A stretch of 64,000 bases of DNA, taken from NCBI GenBank assembly GCA_934271525.1, contig CAKQRL010000003.1, positions 1-64,000 on the forward strand. The letters run 5' to 3'. This document shows positions 36,122 through 45,869 of this stretch, piece by piece. Within the stretch, counting starts at the first letter, position 1; every line of letters starts with the position of its first letter. The position numbers and the translations under genes are program-made. Origin of the DNA: an uncultured Rhodocyclaceae bacterium (lineage in GTDB: Bacteria > Pseudomonadota > Gammaproteobacteria > Burkholderiales > Rhodocyclaceae). The notes under the pieces were generated by a model. It had not been told where the DNA came from, did no database searches, and saw only the letters and a list, made by a program, of their open reading frames with translations.

Positions 36122-36575
36122 GTTCTTCTCCTTTTAAAATCATAACGCTTGCCGCGCCGCCATCTTTTGCCTTTTGGGCTAATTCCTTTAAAGGCAAAGC
36201 GCGGTAATTCAACGCGCGCAACAACATTGCCAAATTTAAACCCGATACGGCAATCACTTGTTCAAGGTTTTCATCCATTTTGGCAGATTCGGCATTTTTG
36301 GAATTTTGAATATTTTGAGAAAGTAAACGCACAGCCAAATTCGCGGGACTTGCGCCGATTAAATCGGTCAGCAACAAAACGCCATCCGCATTTTCCAACA
36401 ATTTTTGGATTTTTTGACGCGCTTGTGATTCGCAATTATCAGGCGTTGCAGATTCGCCCATTTCCAAAAAATCTACAAATTCAGGCGCAGAACCCAAAAT
36501 AAACGCCGCCGCCGCCAAATGCGCACGGGCAATTTCTTTATGAGTTATCAAAAAAATGGCGTTCATAGTGTGCAT
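36108..36575 (-). CDS. PTS EIIA component, mannose/fructose (EIIA-Man) type
   Basis: A PTS EIIA domain of about 155 aa with phosphorylated His in FLITHKE (residue 12) and LLTDLIGASPANLAVRL. In betaproteobacteria this protein is commonly encoded with ptsH-ptsI and without transport components, suggesting a regulatory role. Start choice is uncertain: ATG at 36575 or three codons later at 36566, neither with a clear ribosome-binding site. About residues 82-95 contain a Lys/Ser/Asn/Glu/Ala stretch (SKNAESAKMDEN) that looks inserted. Confidence 0.88.
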   Translation of the reverse strand: MHTMNAIFLITHKEIARAHLAAAAFILGSAPEFVDFLEMGESATPDNCESQARQKIQKLLENADGVLLLTDLIGASPANLAVRLLSQNIQNSKNAESAKMDENLEQVIAVSGLNLAMLLRALNYRALPLKELAQKAKDGGAASVMILKGEERVAP

Positions 36576-36592
36576 TTTAAAAAAAAATTTGC

Positions 36593-36632
36593 GTTTACCG
36601 TGGAAAATTGCGAAAAAAAATCCACGGTAAAC
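36593..36632. repeat. Palindromic element arms in outward orientation
   Basis: GTTTACCGTGGA (36593-36604) and TCCACGGTAAAC (36621-36632) face outwards, 40 bp overall, between trxB and EIIA. Each arm keeps part of its own T-run/A-run core on its outer side, so this looks like two half elements side by side. Confidence 0.87.
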
Positions 36633-36670
36633 CGCAGATTTTTTTGATTTTAAAAACAAATTGAAAAAAA

Positions 36671-37711
<1,041 letters not shown>

Positions 37712-37713
37712 TT

Positions 37714-38607
37714 ATGCACAATGCTTCTTGCGCCATTTATGGTTCTTTGGCGGCCATCATTTCCCCGATGTTTGAAGATGGCAGCTTGGATTTGGATTCA
37801 TTAAAAAAACTCATTCATTTTCATATTGAAAACCAAACCGATGCCATTGTGATTGTGGGCACATCGGGAGAATCGCCCACTGTTTCAATGCAAGAACATT
37901 CTCTTTTGATTCAAAAAGCCGTGGAATTTGCCAACCAACGTATTCCCGTGATTGCGGGCACCGGCGCCAATTCCACCAGCGAAGCCATTGAATTAACCGA
38001 ATTTGCCAAACAAGCCGGCGCCAATATGGCTTTGTCCGTTGTGCCTTATTACAACAAACCCACGCAAGAAGGCATGTATCAACACTTTAAAGCCATTGCC
38101 GAGCGCGTGGATTTGCCTTTGATTTTATACAACGTGCCGGGCAGAACCGTGGCGGATTTGCAAAACGACACCGTTTTGCGTTTGGCTGAAATTCCCAACA
38201 TTGTGGGCATTAAAGATGCCACAGGCGATTTGAGCCGCGCCTTTGATTTGATTCATCGCGCACCAAAAGATTTTGCACTTTACAGCGGCGATGATATGAC
38301 CGCGGTTTCTACCATTTTAATGGGTTATTGGGGCGATATTTCGGTTACCGCCAATGTGGCGCCGCTTTTGATGCACCAAATGACGCACGCCGCTTTGAAA
38401 GGCGATGTTAAAACCGCGCGGCGCATTCATTTTCAACTTTTGGCATTGCATCGGGATTTGTTTTGTGAAGCTAATCCCATTCCCGTAAAATGGGCGGTTT
38501 CCCGCTTGGGATTATGCCAAAAGGGCATTCGTTTGCCGCTTACCGTTTTATCCAAAGAAGGGCAACAAAAAGTAGAAGCGGCTTTGAAATCCGCGCAACT
38601 GATTTAG
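37714..38607 (+). CDS. dapA: 4-Hydroxy-tetrahydrodipicolinate synthase
   Basis: Condenses pyruvate and aspartate semialdehyde in the diaminopimelate/lysine route. Conserved parts are GTSGESPTV, the Tyr in YYNKPTQEGMY and the Schiff-base Lys in VGIKDATGD. Length is 297 aa. It is 7 bases upstream of bamC, the usual neighbour. Its product chain feeds Ddh, encoded at 16.2 kb. Confidence 0.97.
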   Translation: MHNASCAIYGSLAAIISPMFEDGSLDLDSLKKLIHFHIENQTDAIVIVGTSGESPTVSMQEHSLLIQKAVEFANQRIPVIAGTGANSTSEAIELTEFAKQAGANMALSVVPYYNKPTQEGMYQHFKAIAERVDLPLILYNVPGRTVADLQNDTVLRLAEIPNIVGIKDATGDLSRAFDLIHRAPKDFALYSGDDMTAVSTILMGYWGDISVTANVAPLLMHQMTHAALKGDVKTARRIHFQLLALHRDLFCEANPIPVKWAVSRLGLCQKGIRLPLTVLSKEGQQKVEAALKSAQLI

Positions 38608-38614
38608 GACAACT

Positions 38615-39724
38615 ATGCAAAAACGTATTGCTTTGCTTTTGGCAAGTTTGGCGCTTTGCGCTTGCTACAACGCTTCCATCATTCCAGAAACCAAAAAGGT
38701 GGATTACAAATCCGCCAAAGCCGCGCCGTCATTAGAAATTCCGCCGGATTTATCCCAATTAAACCCCGATGAGCGCTTTTCTGTTCCAGAATCCCAAGGG
38801 CGCGGCACGGCTTCCTTTTTGGATTATCAAAATGAGCGGGCAGGAATGTCTGCCGATTCATCCACCTTTGTTTTGCCGAGTTTGGAAAAAATCAAAGTGA
38901 TGCGAGACGGCAACACGCGCTGGCTTACCGTTCAAGAATCGCCTGAAAAATTGTGGAAAACCATCAAAAATTTTTGGGAAGAAACGGGTTTTATCATTGA
39001 AGTGGAGCGCCCCGAGGCTGGCGTAATGGAAACCAACTGGGCTGAAAACCGCGCCAAACTACCAGACGATTTGATTCGCAAAACCTTGGGTTATTTTTTG
39101 GATTCCATTTATTCCACCGGCGAGCGCGACAAATTCCGCACAAGATTAGAACCTTCATCAAACAAAGGTTTTACCGACATTTTCATTAGCCACCGCGGCA
39201 TGCAAGAAGTTTATACTTCTTCTTTGAAGGAAGACACGCGCTGGCAAGCGCGTCCTTCGGATACGGAATTAGAAGCCGAAATGTTGCGTCGTTTGATGAT
39301 GCGGCTCGGCTTAAATGAAAGCACGGCGGAAAAAGCCATTGAAAAAGAAGAAGTAGCACCCGCGCAAGCGGAATTGATTGCCCTAGACGGCACAAAAGAA
39401 TTGCAATTAAACGACCGCTTTGAGCGCGCGTGGCGCAAAGTTGGCTTGGCGCTTGACCGCGTAGGTTTTACGGTTGAAGACCGCAATCGAGACGAAGGCA
39501 TTTATTTTGTGCGCTATGCCGATGCCGACCGAAAACACGAAAAAAGTTGGTTCGCCTTTTGGAAGGCAGATGAAAACGTTGGCGTGCAATACCGCGTGTA
39601 TTTAAAACCTGCGGCAAATAACGATGAACGCACAATTTTGCAAATCTTACGCCCCGAGGGCGGCGTTGACCAATCACCCACCGCAACAAAAATTTTAAAT
39701 CTTTTGGCAGAACAGTTACGCTAG
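38615..39724 (+). CDS. bamC: Outer-membrane assembly lipoprotein BamC
   Basis: Lipoprotein of the BAM complex that inserts beta-barrel proteins. A signal peptide with lipobox LCAC puts the lipid on Cys17, then the unstructured segment and two helix-grip domains (about 90-210 and 255-365) follow; the N-terminal region VDYKSAKAAPSLEIPPDLS matches the BamC/NlpB family. At 369 aa it is of normal size. It is transcribed with dapA and ends at a 51-bp element converging on the restriction-modification gene. Confidence 0.9.
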   Translation: MQKRIALLLASLALCACYNASIIPETKKVDYKSAKAAPSLEIPPDLSQLNPDERFSVPESQGRGTASFLDYQNERAGMSADSSTFVLPSLEKIKVMRDGNTRWLTVQESPEKLWKTIKNFWEETGFIIEVERPEAGVMETNWAENRAKLPDDLIRKTLGYFLDSIYSTGERDKFRTRLEPSSNKGFTDIFISHRGMQEVYTSSLKEDTRWQARPSDTELEAEMLRRLMMRLGLNESTAEKAIEKEEVAPAQAELIALDGTKELQLNDRFERAWRKVGLALDRVGFTVEDRNRDEGIYFVRYADADRKHEKSWFAFWKADENVGVQYRVYLKPAANNDERTILQILRPEGGVDQSPTATKILNLLAEQLR

Positions 39725-39740
39725 GCAAAAGTTTTAAAAA

Positions 39741-39791
39741 TCCACGGTAAACAACAAAAAATTTTGAAAATTTTTGTTGGTTTACCGTGGA
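39741..39791. repeat. Palindromic element, 51 bp, convergent junction
   Basis: TCCACGGTAAAC at 39741 and GTTTACCGTGGA ending at 39791 directly adjoin the stop of the restriction-modification gene. The core here reads AAAAAATTTTGAAAATTTTT. Confidence 0.92.
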
Positions 39792-42314
39792 TTATTCTAA
39801 TAAAAACCCATATTCATAAATTTTGGGTTCAATTTTTTGTGCCAATATTTTTTGCGCATTTTTTAAATTGTTTAATAATTCTGTATATTTTAAATCTTCC
39901 GATTTTGGATTCATTCTGCCTTTTTCACTGCGCCCTTGGAAAAATTCTTTAATATCGTAAAAAGACGCATTGCGAGAATATTTTACTTGATCATTTATCT
40001 TCCAAGAATTTCTTTTATCACTTGCAACTTGATGATAATAAACATAAATTGCTTTGGCAGCGCTTAAAACACTTTGCGCTTCAATAGAAAATTCCATGGG
40101 CTTTGTTGGAATAAAAGATTGCACATTTTTTCCTAAAAAATCATCATTGTTGGATTTTATTCTCCCAGCCATAAAATCCAATAAAAAATGGGATTCAAAT
40201 GCTTCTTGGACATTTAATTCTTTTTCAGTAAACGGAATAATATTATTTACACCATCTTTTATTGAAATCATGTTTTTTCCATTAAATAGCGTAAAAACAA
40301 AACAATTATTTTGAAACTCTTTGTCTTTGAGCCATTTTTTATTAGGATACCAAAATTGATCACGATTATTTGTCCAATGTTGCCTAATTGTTTTGCGAAC
40401 GGCAAAATAAACAAAAGCAGGGATTAAATTGTTTTTTGTTATATAAAAACCTATGCTGTGTGCAGTAATTTTTAAATCTTGCGATTTAATAAAAATATAT
40501 TGTTGATTTTGAAAATCCGTCCCGCGAGAATCTAACAAAGCAATATAATCGCCTCTGTTATCTGTAAATTCTCGCAACCATTTGTTTATTGATTTGGAAT
40601 GTCCATTGAGATTGTAAAACACTTTTTTTCTTTTTTCTTTTTTGTTTTTCTCATCAAACAAATCCAAAGGAACTTTGAATAATTTTGTTTTACTTTGTGT
40701 ATCCCAAACTAAAAAGCCAATAGGAAATTTGCCTTGAACATTATCAAATGTAAAAGCAGGGCAAATAAAACCTTTTAAAAATTTTGCATAAAAACTTTGA
40801 CGAAATTTTGAAAAACTTGAAGCATTAATATATTTTAAGGTTGAAAATGTCGCCAAAATACAATTAGGAATTTCTTTATAAATACGGATAAAAAATTGCG
40901 CAAATAATTCATTGTTGGCTTTGCCTAAAATCTCTTTATATTTTTCACAAATTTTATTTTCACGTGCAACAAGTGCCTTGTTTTTTCCTGTGCCTGTTGG
41001 CGTTGTGGCAGATGTAGCTTCGGCATAAGGCGGGTTGATAAAAATCACCAATTTTTCAGGTTCGTTTTTAATAATTCTTTGCAAATTATCGGGCAATTTT
41101 GAAAAATCATCATTCAAAAAATCAAATTGAAAAATATGGTTTTCTAATAAATCTAATTTTTCATTTTCATTTTTGGCTTCCATTTTGATGAGATTTTTCA
41201 TCATCACCACATCATTTAAATCAATGGTTGATGCGAAAATTCGGGCAGGATTTTTTAAACCAACCAATAAATTCCCTGTGCCTGCGGCGCAATCCCAAAT
41301 ATAATATTCATTTTCCCAATTTTCACCCAAAGAATCTTTTAAATATTCTTGCGCTTTTTTAACCCAAACCGATGGCGTAAAAAATGCGCCTTTTCTTTCC
41401 CGAATATCTTTTGGCGCCAATTTATCTCGGCGATTAAATATTTCCATCCAAAATTGTTCTGCTGGCGGACGTTTATACATTTTCCAAAAATTCGTATGAA
41501 TTTCAGGTTTAATAATTTCAATTTCAATATCCAAATCGCGGTCTTTAAAAATTCCTGTATCTTGTTTGTATTTAAAATGGTAAATTTTTTCACCATCTGC
41601 TTTTTTATCCAAAATAATGCGCAGGTTTTTATTTAATGTTTTGTCATTTTCACTGATTAAATCGGCAAGAAAAAAATCGCTTTCCAACAAAATCATTTGA
41701 TCGCGCAAACTTTCAAATTCCTTAAAATCAATCACTTCTTTTTCAAAAACTTCCAACAACCAGTTGGAATAAACATAATCAAAATTTTTATCCGTTACAA
41801 CAACGGGATTCAATTCGCCTTTGGAAAGCGAGTTTGAAATAAAATGTTTTAATTCTTTCTCATTTTTTTCAAAATAAAAGATTTTGGCGTTTTCTTTAAT
41901 AATTGCTTGAATGCGCGATTTTGTTTTAATAAATTCTTCCGCCAAATGATTGGATGGCGTAATATTTTGCCAACTGATTTCATTAAATAAAGAAGAATCA
42001 CAAAAATAGTTTAAAAAAGAATATTCAATAAAAGCAATTTTTTCAGAATCAAAAACCGCTAAAAAAGGTGGTTTGGGAATATTTTGCAAATCGATATTCA
42101 CACCGATGGTTAAAACAAGTTGGGTAAAACTATTTAAAATATCCGCCGTTTCTTTTTTGGCTTCTGCCCATAATAAATAAAAAGGCAAATCGGTGTTTTT
42201 TTGTTTTAAAGTAAAATCCAAGCGTGAAAAAGGCACATATTCAAATTTTTGAAAATAATCTTGTGCGATTTTGATTTTTAATTCTTCTTCATTCAAAAAT
42301 TCATAACTTTTCAC
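39792..42314 (-). CDS. Putative single-chain (type IIG-like) restriction endonuclease and N6-adenine methyltransferase
   Basis: An 840-residue protein. The N-terminal 60 residues contain a PD-(D/E)XK-like pattern: Asp33 in RLDFTLK, then Glu51-Ala-Lys53 in LLWAEAKK. The methyltransferase shows SAM motif I DCAAGTGN (Asp341) and catalytic NPPY at 427-430, typical of adenine-N6 enzymes. The C-terminal third would hold target recognition. The gene is visibly more AT-rich than its neighbours and is bracketed by 51-bp elements, suggesting transfer. No partner R, M or S gene is adjacent. A methyltransferase with no active nuclease is the alternative. Confidence 0.83.
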   Translation of the reverse strand: MKSYEFLNEEELKIKIAQDYFQKFEYVPFSRLDFTLKQKNTDLPFYLLWAEAKKETADILNSFTQLVLTIGVNIDLQNIPKPPFLAVFDSEKIAFIEYSFLNYFCDSSLFNEISWQNITPSNHLAEEFIKTKSRIQAIIKENAKIFYFEKNEKELKHFISNSLSKGELNPVVVTDKNFDYVYSNWLLEVFEKEVIDFKEFESLRDQMILLESDFFLADLISENDKTLNKNLRIILDKKADGEKIYHFKYKQDTGIFKDRDLDIEIEIIKPEIHTNFWKMYKRPPAEQFWMEIFNRRDKLAPKDIRERKGAFFTPSVWVKKAQEYLKDSLGENWENEYYIWDCAAGTGNLLVGLKNPARIFASTIDLNDVVMMKNLIKMEAKNENEKLDLLENHIFQFDFLNDDFSKLPDNLQRIIKNEPEKLVIFINPPYAEATSATTPTGTGKNKALVARENKICEKYKEILGKANNELFAQFFIRIYKEIPNCILATFSTLKYINASSFSKFRQSFYAKFLKGFICPAFTFDNVQGKFPIGFLVWDTQSKTKLFKVPLDLFDEKNKKEKRKKVFYNLNGHSKSINKWLREFTDNRGDYIALLDSRGTDFQNQQYIFIKSQDLKITAHSIGFYITKNNLIPAFVYFAVRKTIRQHWTNNRDQFWYPNKKWLKDKEFQNNCFVFTLFNGKNMISIKDGVNNIIPFTEKELNVQEAFESHFLLDFMAGRIKSNNDDFLGKNVQSFIPTKPMEFSIEAQSVLSAAKAIYVYYHQVASDKRNSWKINDQVKYSRNASFYDIKEFFQGRSEKGRMNPKSEDLKYTELLNNLKNAQKILAQKIEPKIYEYGFLLE

Positions 42315-42353
42315 GGCAATTCCTTGGATAAAATTTTTGCAATTTTATAAAAA

Positions 42354-42404
42354 TCCACGGTAAACGCTTTATTTTTTTGAAAAAAACAATCGGTTTACCG
42401 TGGA
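42354..42404. repeat. Palindromic element, 51 bp
   Basis: TCCACGGTAAACGC at 42354 and GTTTACCGTGGA ending at 42404 around T7-G-A6. It overlaps the last codons of the nudix gene and lies upstream of the restriction-modification gene. Confidence 0.92.
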
Positions 42405-42943
42405 AGATGATTAAAAAATCCAACAATGGCAAGGGCGGCAAGGGTTTTGGAATCGGTGATTTTATTGGTTTGGATAAGATTAAATAATTCGGCGGGAGAG
42501 AGAAGATGGATGGATAAAAATTCGTTTTCGTCTAAATTTTGGTTGGCTATGGCTTTGACATTTTGCGCGGTGAAAACGTGAATAATTTCATCGGAATAAC
42601 CAATGGCAATGTGGATTTTGCCAATATGCTGCCAGTTTTCACTGGCATAACCGGTTTCTTCCAACAATTCGCGCTGTGCGGCTTTCAATGGGTCTTCGTT
42701 TTTTTCCAACTTGCCAGCGGGCAATTCCCAAAAGCTTTGCCTTGCGGGATAACGGAATTGCCGCTCTATCAAAATTTCACCCTGTTCGGTTGTGGCAAAA
42801 ATAACCACCGCGCCCGGGTGCCGAATGTATTCGCGTGTGGCAGTTTTGCCATTGGGCAGTAGCACTTCATCTTGCCACACATCCAGCAATCGCCCTTGCC
42901 ACACGCGGCTTTCTTTTAAGGGTTTTTCTTCAAAATCATGCAT
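42395..42943 (-). CDS. Nudix hydrolase, ADP-ribose pyrophosphatase-like
   Basis: A 182-residue nudix protein. The nudix box appears as GKLEKNEDP followed by RELLEETGY, with the upstream ELPAG common in ADP-ribose pyrophosphatases (NudF-like). Substrate remains inferred. It overlaps prfA by 8 bases. The stop falls in a palindromic element. Confidence 0.9.
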   Translation of the reverse strand: MHDFEEKPLKESRVWQGRLLDVWQDEVLLPNGKTATREYIRHPGAVVIFATTEQGEILIERQFRYPARQSFWELPAGKLEKNEDPLKAAQRELLEETGYASENWQHIGKIHIAIGYSDEIIHVFTAQNVKAIANQNLDENEFLSIHLLSPAELFNLIQTNKITDSKTLAALAIVGFFNHLPR

Positions 42944-44018
42944 TTTCTTCTAATAAAGCGAGTTGTTCGGCTTGGTATTCGTTCATCAATGCGGTGGTGA
43001 TTTCATCCAAATCACCATTCAAAATATCAGAGAGTTTATAAAGCGTTAAATTGATTCGGTGGTCGGTTAAGCGCCCTTGCGGAAAATTGTAAGTGCGGAT
43101 GCGCTCCGAGCGATCACCCGAACCCACCAAAGATTTGCGCAAGCCCGCACGTTTTTGGAATTCTTCCTTTTTGCGTTTGTCGTTGATGCGCGCTGCCAAC
43201 ACGCGCATTGCCGAAGCTTTGTTGGAATGCTGACTTCTGCCGTCTTGGCATTCTGCGGTAATGCCCGTTGGAATATGCGTAATGCGCACCGCCGAATCGG
43301 TTTTTTGAATATGTTGGCCGCCTGCTCCGCTCGCCCGAAAAGTGTCAATTTTCAAATCCGCTGGGTTTAAAACAATGTCTTCGCTTTCTTCAATTTCCGG
43401 CAAAATGGCAACAGTGGCGGCAGAAGTGTGAACGCGCCCTTGCGTCTCAGTCTCCGGCACGCGTTGCACGCGGTGTGCGCCCGATTCAAACTTCAAAATG
43501 CCATAAGCATTTTTGCCGATAACCCGTGCGATGATTTCTTTAAAACCGCCCAAATCCGATTCGTTGGCGGATAAAACTTCCACCTTCCAACCTTTTTGGT
43601 CGGCAAAATGCGCATACATCCGAAACAAATCGCCCGCAAAAAGTGCCGATTCTTCCCCGCCTGTTCCGGCGCGAATTTCCAAAACCACGTTTTTGGCATC
43701 GTCCGCGTCTTTGGGAATTAAAAGCGATTCTAATTTTTTTTCTAATGCTGGTAGCGCTTCTTTAATTGCGCGGATTTCTTCTTCTGCCAAATCGCGCATA
43801 TCGGGGTCGGTTAATAATAATTCTGCCGATTTTAATTCCTTTTCCTTTAATTCCAAGGCGTTAAAGGCTTCATAAACCGGCAAAATTTCGCCTCGTTCAA
43901 TGGATAATTGCGTTAATTGCGAGAGATTTTGCGCGGTTTCAGGCGAAGCCAACAAGGCATCGATTTCTTCCAAACGCTGCAATAAACCGCTTAATTTTTG
44001 GCGCAAACTGGCTTTCAT
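42936..44018 (-). CDS. prfA: Peptide chain release factor 1
   Basis: Recognises UAA and UAG stop codons and releases the peptide. The GGQ motif is in [12 protein letters not shown], with the RF1 region [18 protein letters not shown] before it. At 360 aa it is standard. It overlaps the nudix gene; a half element lies upstream of its start. Confidence 0.97.
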   Translation of the reverse strand: MKASLRQKLSGLLQRLEEIDALLASPETAQNLSQLTQLSIERGEILPVYEAFNALELKEKELKSAELLLTDPDMRDLAEEEIRAIKEALPALEKKLESLLIPKDADDAKNVVLEIRAGTGGEESALFAGDLFRMYAHFADQKGWKVEVLSANESDLGGFKEIIARVIGKNAYGILKFESGAHRVQRVPETETQGRVHTSAATVAILPEIEESEDIVLNPADLKIDTFRASGAGGQHIQKTDSAVRITHIPTGITAECQDGRSQHSNKASAMRVLAARINDKRKKEEFQKRAGLRKSLVGSGDRSERIRTYNFPQGRLTDHRINLTLYKLSDILNGDLDEITTALMNEYQAEQLALLEENA

Positions 44019-44036
44019 TTTTCAAAAAAAATTGTT

Positions 44037-44048
44037 GTTTACCGTGGA
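44037..44048 (-). repeat. Half palindromic element between prfA and the ACT gene
   Basis: GTTTACCGTGGA preceded by TTTTTCAAAAAAAATTG. The left arm position is occupied by the prfA start region. Confidence 0.83.
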
Positions 44049-44060
44049 AAATCGCGGATT

Positions 44061-44492
44061 TTAACGTTTTAAATCAGCATTGGAGAGCAAATTCAAACCA
44101 TTTTTCTCCAAAAGCGCAATCACCTCGGCATTGTTATCAAAACAAAAAATCATCACCGCATTTTCACCTTTGGGGCGCGTGTAAGCATACATATATTCAA
44201 TGGAAACCTGCGCTTGCGCGATGGTGCCCAACACTTTTGCCAAACCGCCCGGAGAATCGGGCACTTCCACGGCAACAACTTCGGTGGCTTTGACCGTAAA
44301 ATTCGCTTTTTCCAAAATGGAAAGACCGCGCTCTGGCTCGTCTAATAAAAGACGCAAAATGCCAAAATCGCTGGTATCCGCCAACGACAAAGTGCGAATG
44401 TCTATGTTTGCATCCGCCAAGGTTTTGGCAGCCAAAGTTAAGCGCCCGGGCTGATTTTCCAAAAAAACGGAGATTTGCGTGATTTTCATCAT
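44061..44492 (-). CDS. Tandem ACT-domain protein
   Basis: A 143-residue protein with two ACT domains (about 4-65 and 70-140), the small ligand-binding folds that usually sense amino acids. The first opens with [15 protein letters not shown] and the second with [17 protein letters not shown]. It overlaps the end of the paaK-like gene by 4 bases (ATGA). ACT proteins of this type are frequently encoded beside phenylacetate-CoA ligase homologues; the ligand is unknown. Confidence 0.88.
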   Translation of the reverse strand: MMKITQISVFLENQPGRLTLAAKTLADANIDIRTLSLADTSDFGILRLLLDEPERGLSILEKANFTVKATEVVAVEVPDSPGGLAKVLGTIAQAQVSIEYMYAYTRPKGENAVMIFCFDNNAEVIALLEKNGLNLLSNADLKR

Positions 44493-45796
44493 TTTTTCCT
44501 TTTGTCAATAACGCGCTGTGCTTTGCCTTCAAAGCGTGCAAGACTTTTTTGTTCCACCAAGCGAACCTTGGTTGTAATGCCGATGATATCTTTAATATCG
44601 CGCGTGATTTTGGCTTCCAATTCTTGCAAATTGCGCGTGACATCGGAGAATAAATTTTGGCTCAATTCCACTTGAACCTCCAATTTATCCATATTCCGCA
44701 CTTCATCGTGTTCCACCACAATCATATAATGCGGCGCGGTGCCGGCAACCTTCAACAACACATCTTCAATTTGCGATGGGAAAACATTCACACCGCGAAT
44801 AATCAACATATCATCGCTTCTGCCAATAACCTTTTGCATGCGGTAAAACGTTCTGCCGCACGAACAAGGCGCGGTATTCAAAACGCTGATATCCCGCGTG
44901 CGGTAACGAATTAGGGGCATTCCTTCTTTGGTAATGGTGGTCAAAACCAACTCGCCCACTTCACCAGCTGGTAACACTTCGCCCGTATCTGGGTTGATGG
45001 TTTCCACATAAAAATGGTCTTCGTTGATGTGCATGCCGTTTTTTTCTTCCACGCATTCGCAAGCCACACCCGGCCCAATAATTTCCGATAAACCATAAAT
45101 ATCAACGGCATCAATACCAAAGCCGTTTTCAATGGTTTGCCGCAATTCGTTGGTCCATGGTTCTGCCCCAAAAACGCCTTTTTTAAGCGCAAATTCGCGC
45201 GGGTTATAACCCAAATCCTGCGCGGTTTCTAAAAGATTAACCGCATAAGACGGCGTGCAACACAAGGCTGTGACGCCCAAATCGCGCATCAAGGTGATTT
45301 GCCGTTTGGAATTGCCGCCAGATGCCGGCAGAATAGCCGCTTTCAAACGCTCGCCGCCACCGTGCGCACCCAAGCCGCCGGTAAATAAACCATAACCAAA
45401 AGCATTTTGCAAAATGTCGTTTTCATTAATGCCAGCGCCAAAAAAAGAGCGCCCCATCACATCCGCCCAAACTTTTAAATCGTTTGCCGTATAAACCACC
45501 ACCGTGGGTTTGCCGGTTGTGCCAGAAGATGCGTGAATGCGGGCGTATTCACTTTTTGGCACGGCAACCAAACCAAAAGGATAAGTGGTGCGCAAATCGC
45601 TTTTGTAAGTAAAAGGAAAACGCGCAAAATCTTTTAAAGTTTTTAAATCAGAAGGTTGAATGCCTTTTTCATCAAAAGCGTTTTTGTAAAACGGCACTTT
45701 TTCATAAACGCGTGCCACCAATTTTTGCAAACGTTCCAATTGCAATTTTTCTAATTGCGGGCGAGGCATCGATTCTAATTCGGGTTCCAACAACAT
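44489..45796 (-). CDS. Phenylacetate-CoA ligase-family (PaaK-like) adenylate-forming enzyme
   Basis: A 435-residue AMP-forming acyl-CoA ligase with P-loop [15 protein letters not shown] and the later YRTRDI and [16 protein letters not shown]. It closely follows PaaK layout. No other phenylacetate catabolic genes are in the window and it is paired with an ACT gene, so an aryl or fatty acid other than phenylacetate is quite possible. Confidence 0.88.
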   Translation of the reverse strand: MLLEPELESMPRPQLEKLQLERLQKLVARVYEKVPFYKNAFDEKGIQPSDLKTLKDFARFPFTYKSDLRTTYPFGLVAVPKSEYARIHASSGTTGKPTVVVYTANDLKVWADVMGRSFFGAGINENDILQNAFGYGLFTGGLGAHGGGERLKAAILPASGGNSKRQITLMRDLGVTALCCTPSYAVNLLETAQDLGYNPREFALKKGVFGAEPWTNELRQTIENGFGIDAVDIYGLSEIIGPGVACECVEEKNGMHINEDHFYVETINPDTGEVLPAGEVGELVLTTITKEGMPLIRYRTRDISVLNTAPCSCGRTFYRMQKVIGRSDDMLIIRGVNVFPSQIEDVLLKVAGTAPHYMIVVEHDEVRNMDKLEVQVELSQNLFSDVTRNLQELEAKITRDIKDIIGITTKVRLVEQKSLARFEGKAQRVIDKRKK

Positions 45797-45808
45797 TTTG
45801 GGAGATTC

Positions 45809-45820
45809 TCCACGGTAAAC
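45809..45820 (+). repeat. Half palindromic element upstream of the paaK-like gene
   Basis: TCCACGGTAAACGG plus T7-CAAAAAAATAG. The right arm has decayed. Confidence 0.84.
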
Positions 45821-45869
45821 GGGTTGTTTTTTTCAAAAAAATAGATTTTAAAAAAGGCAAGTGCGATTT

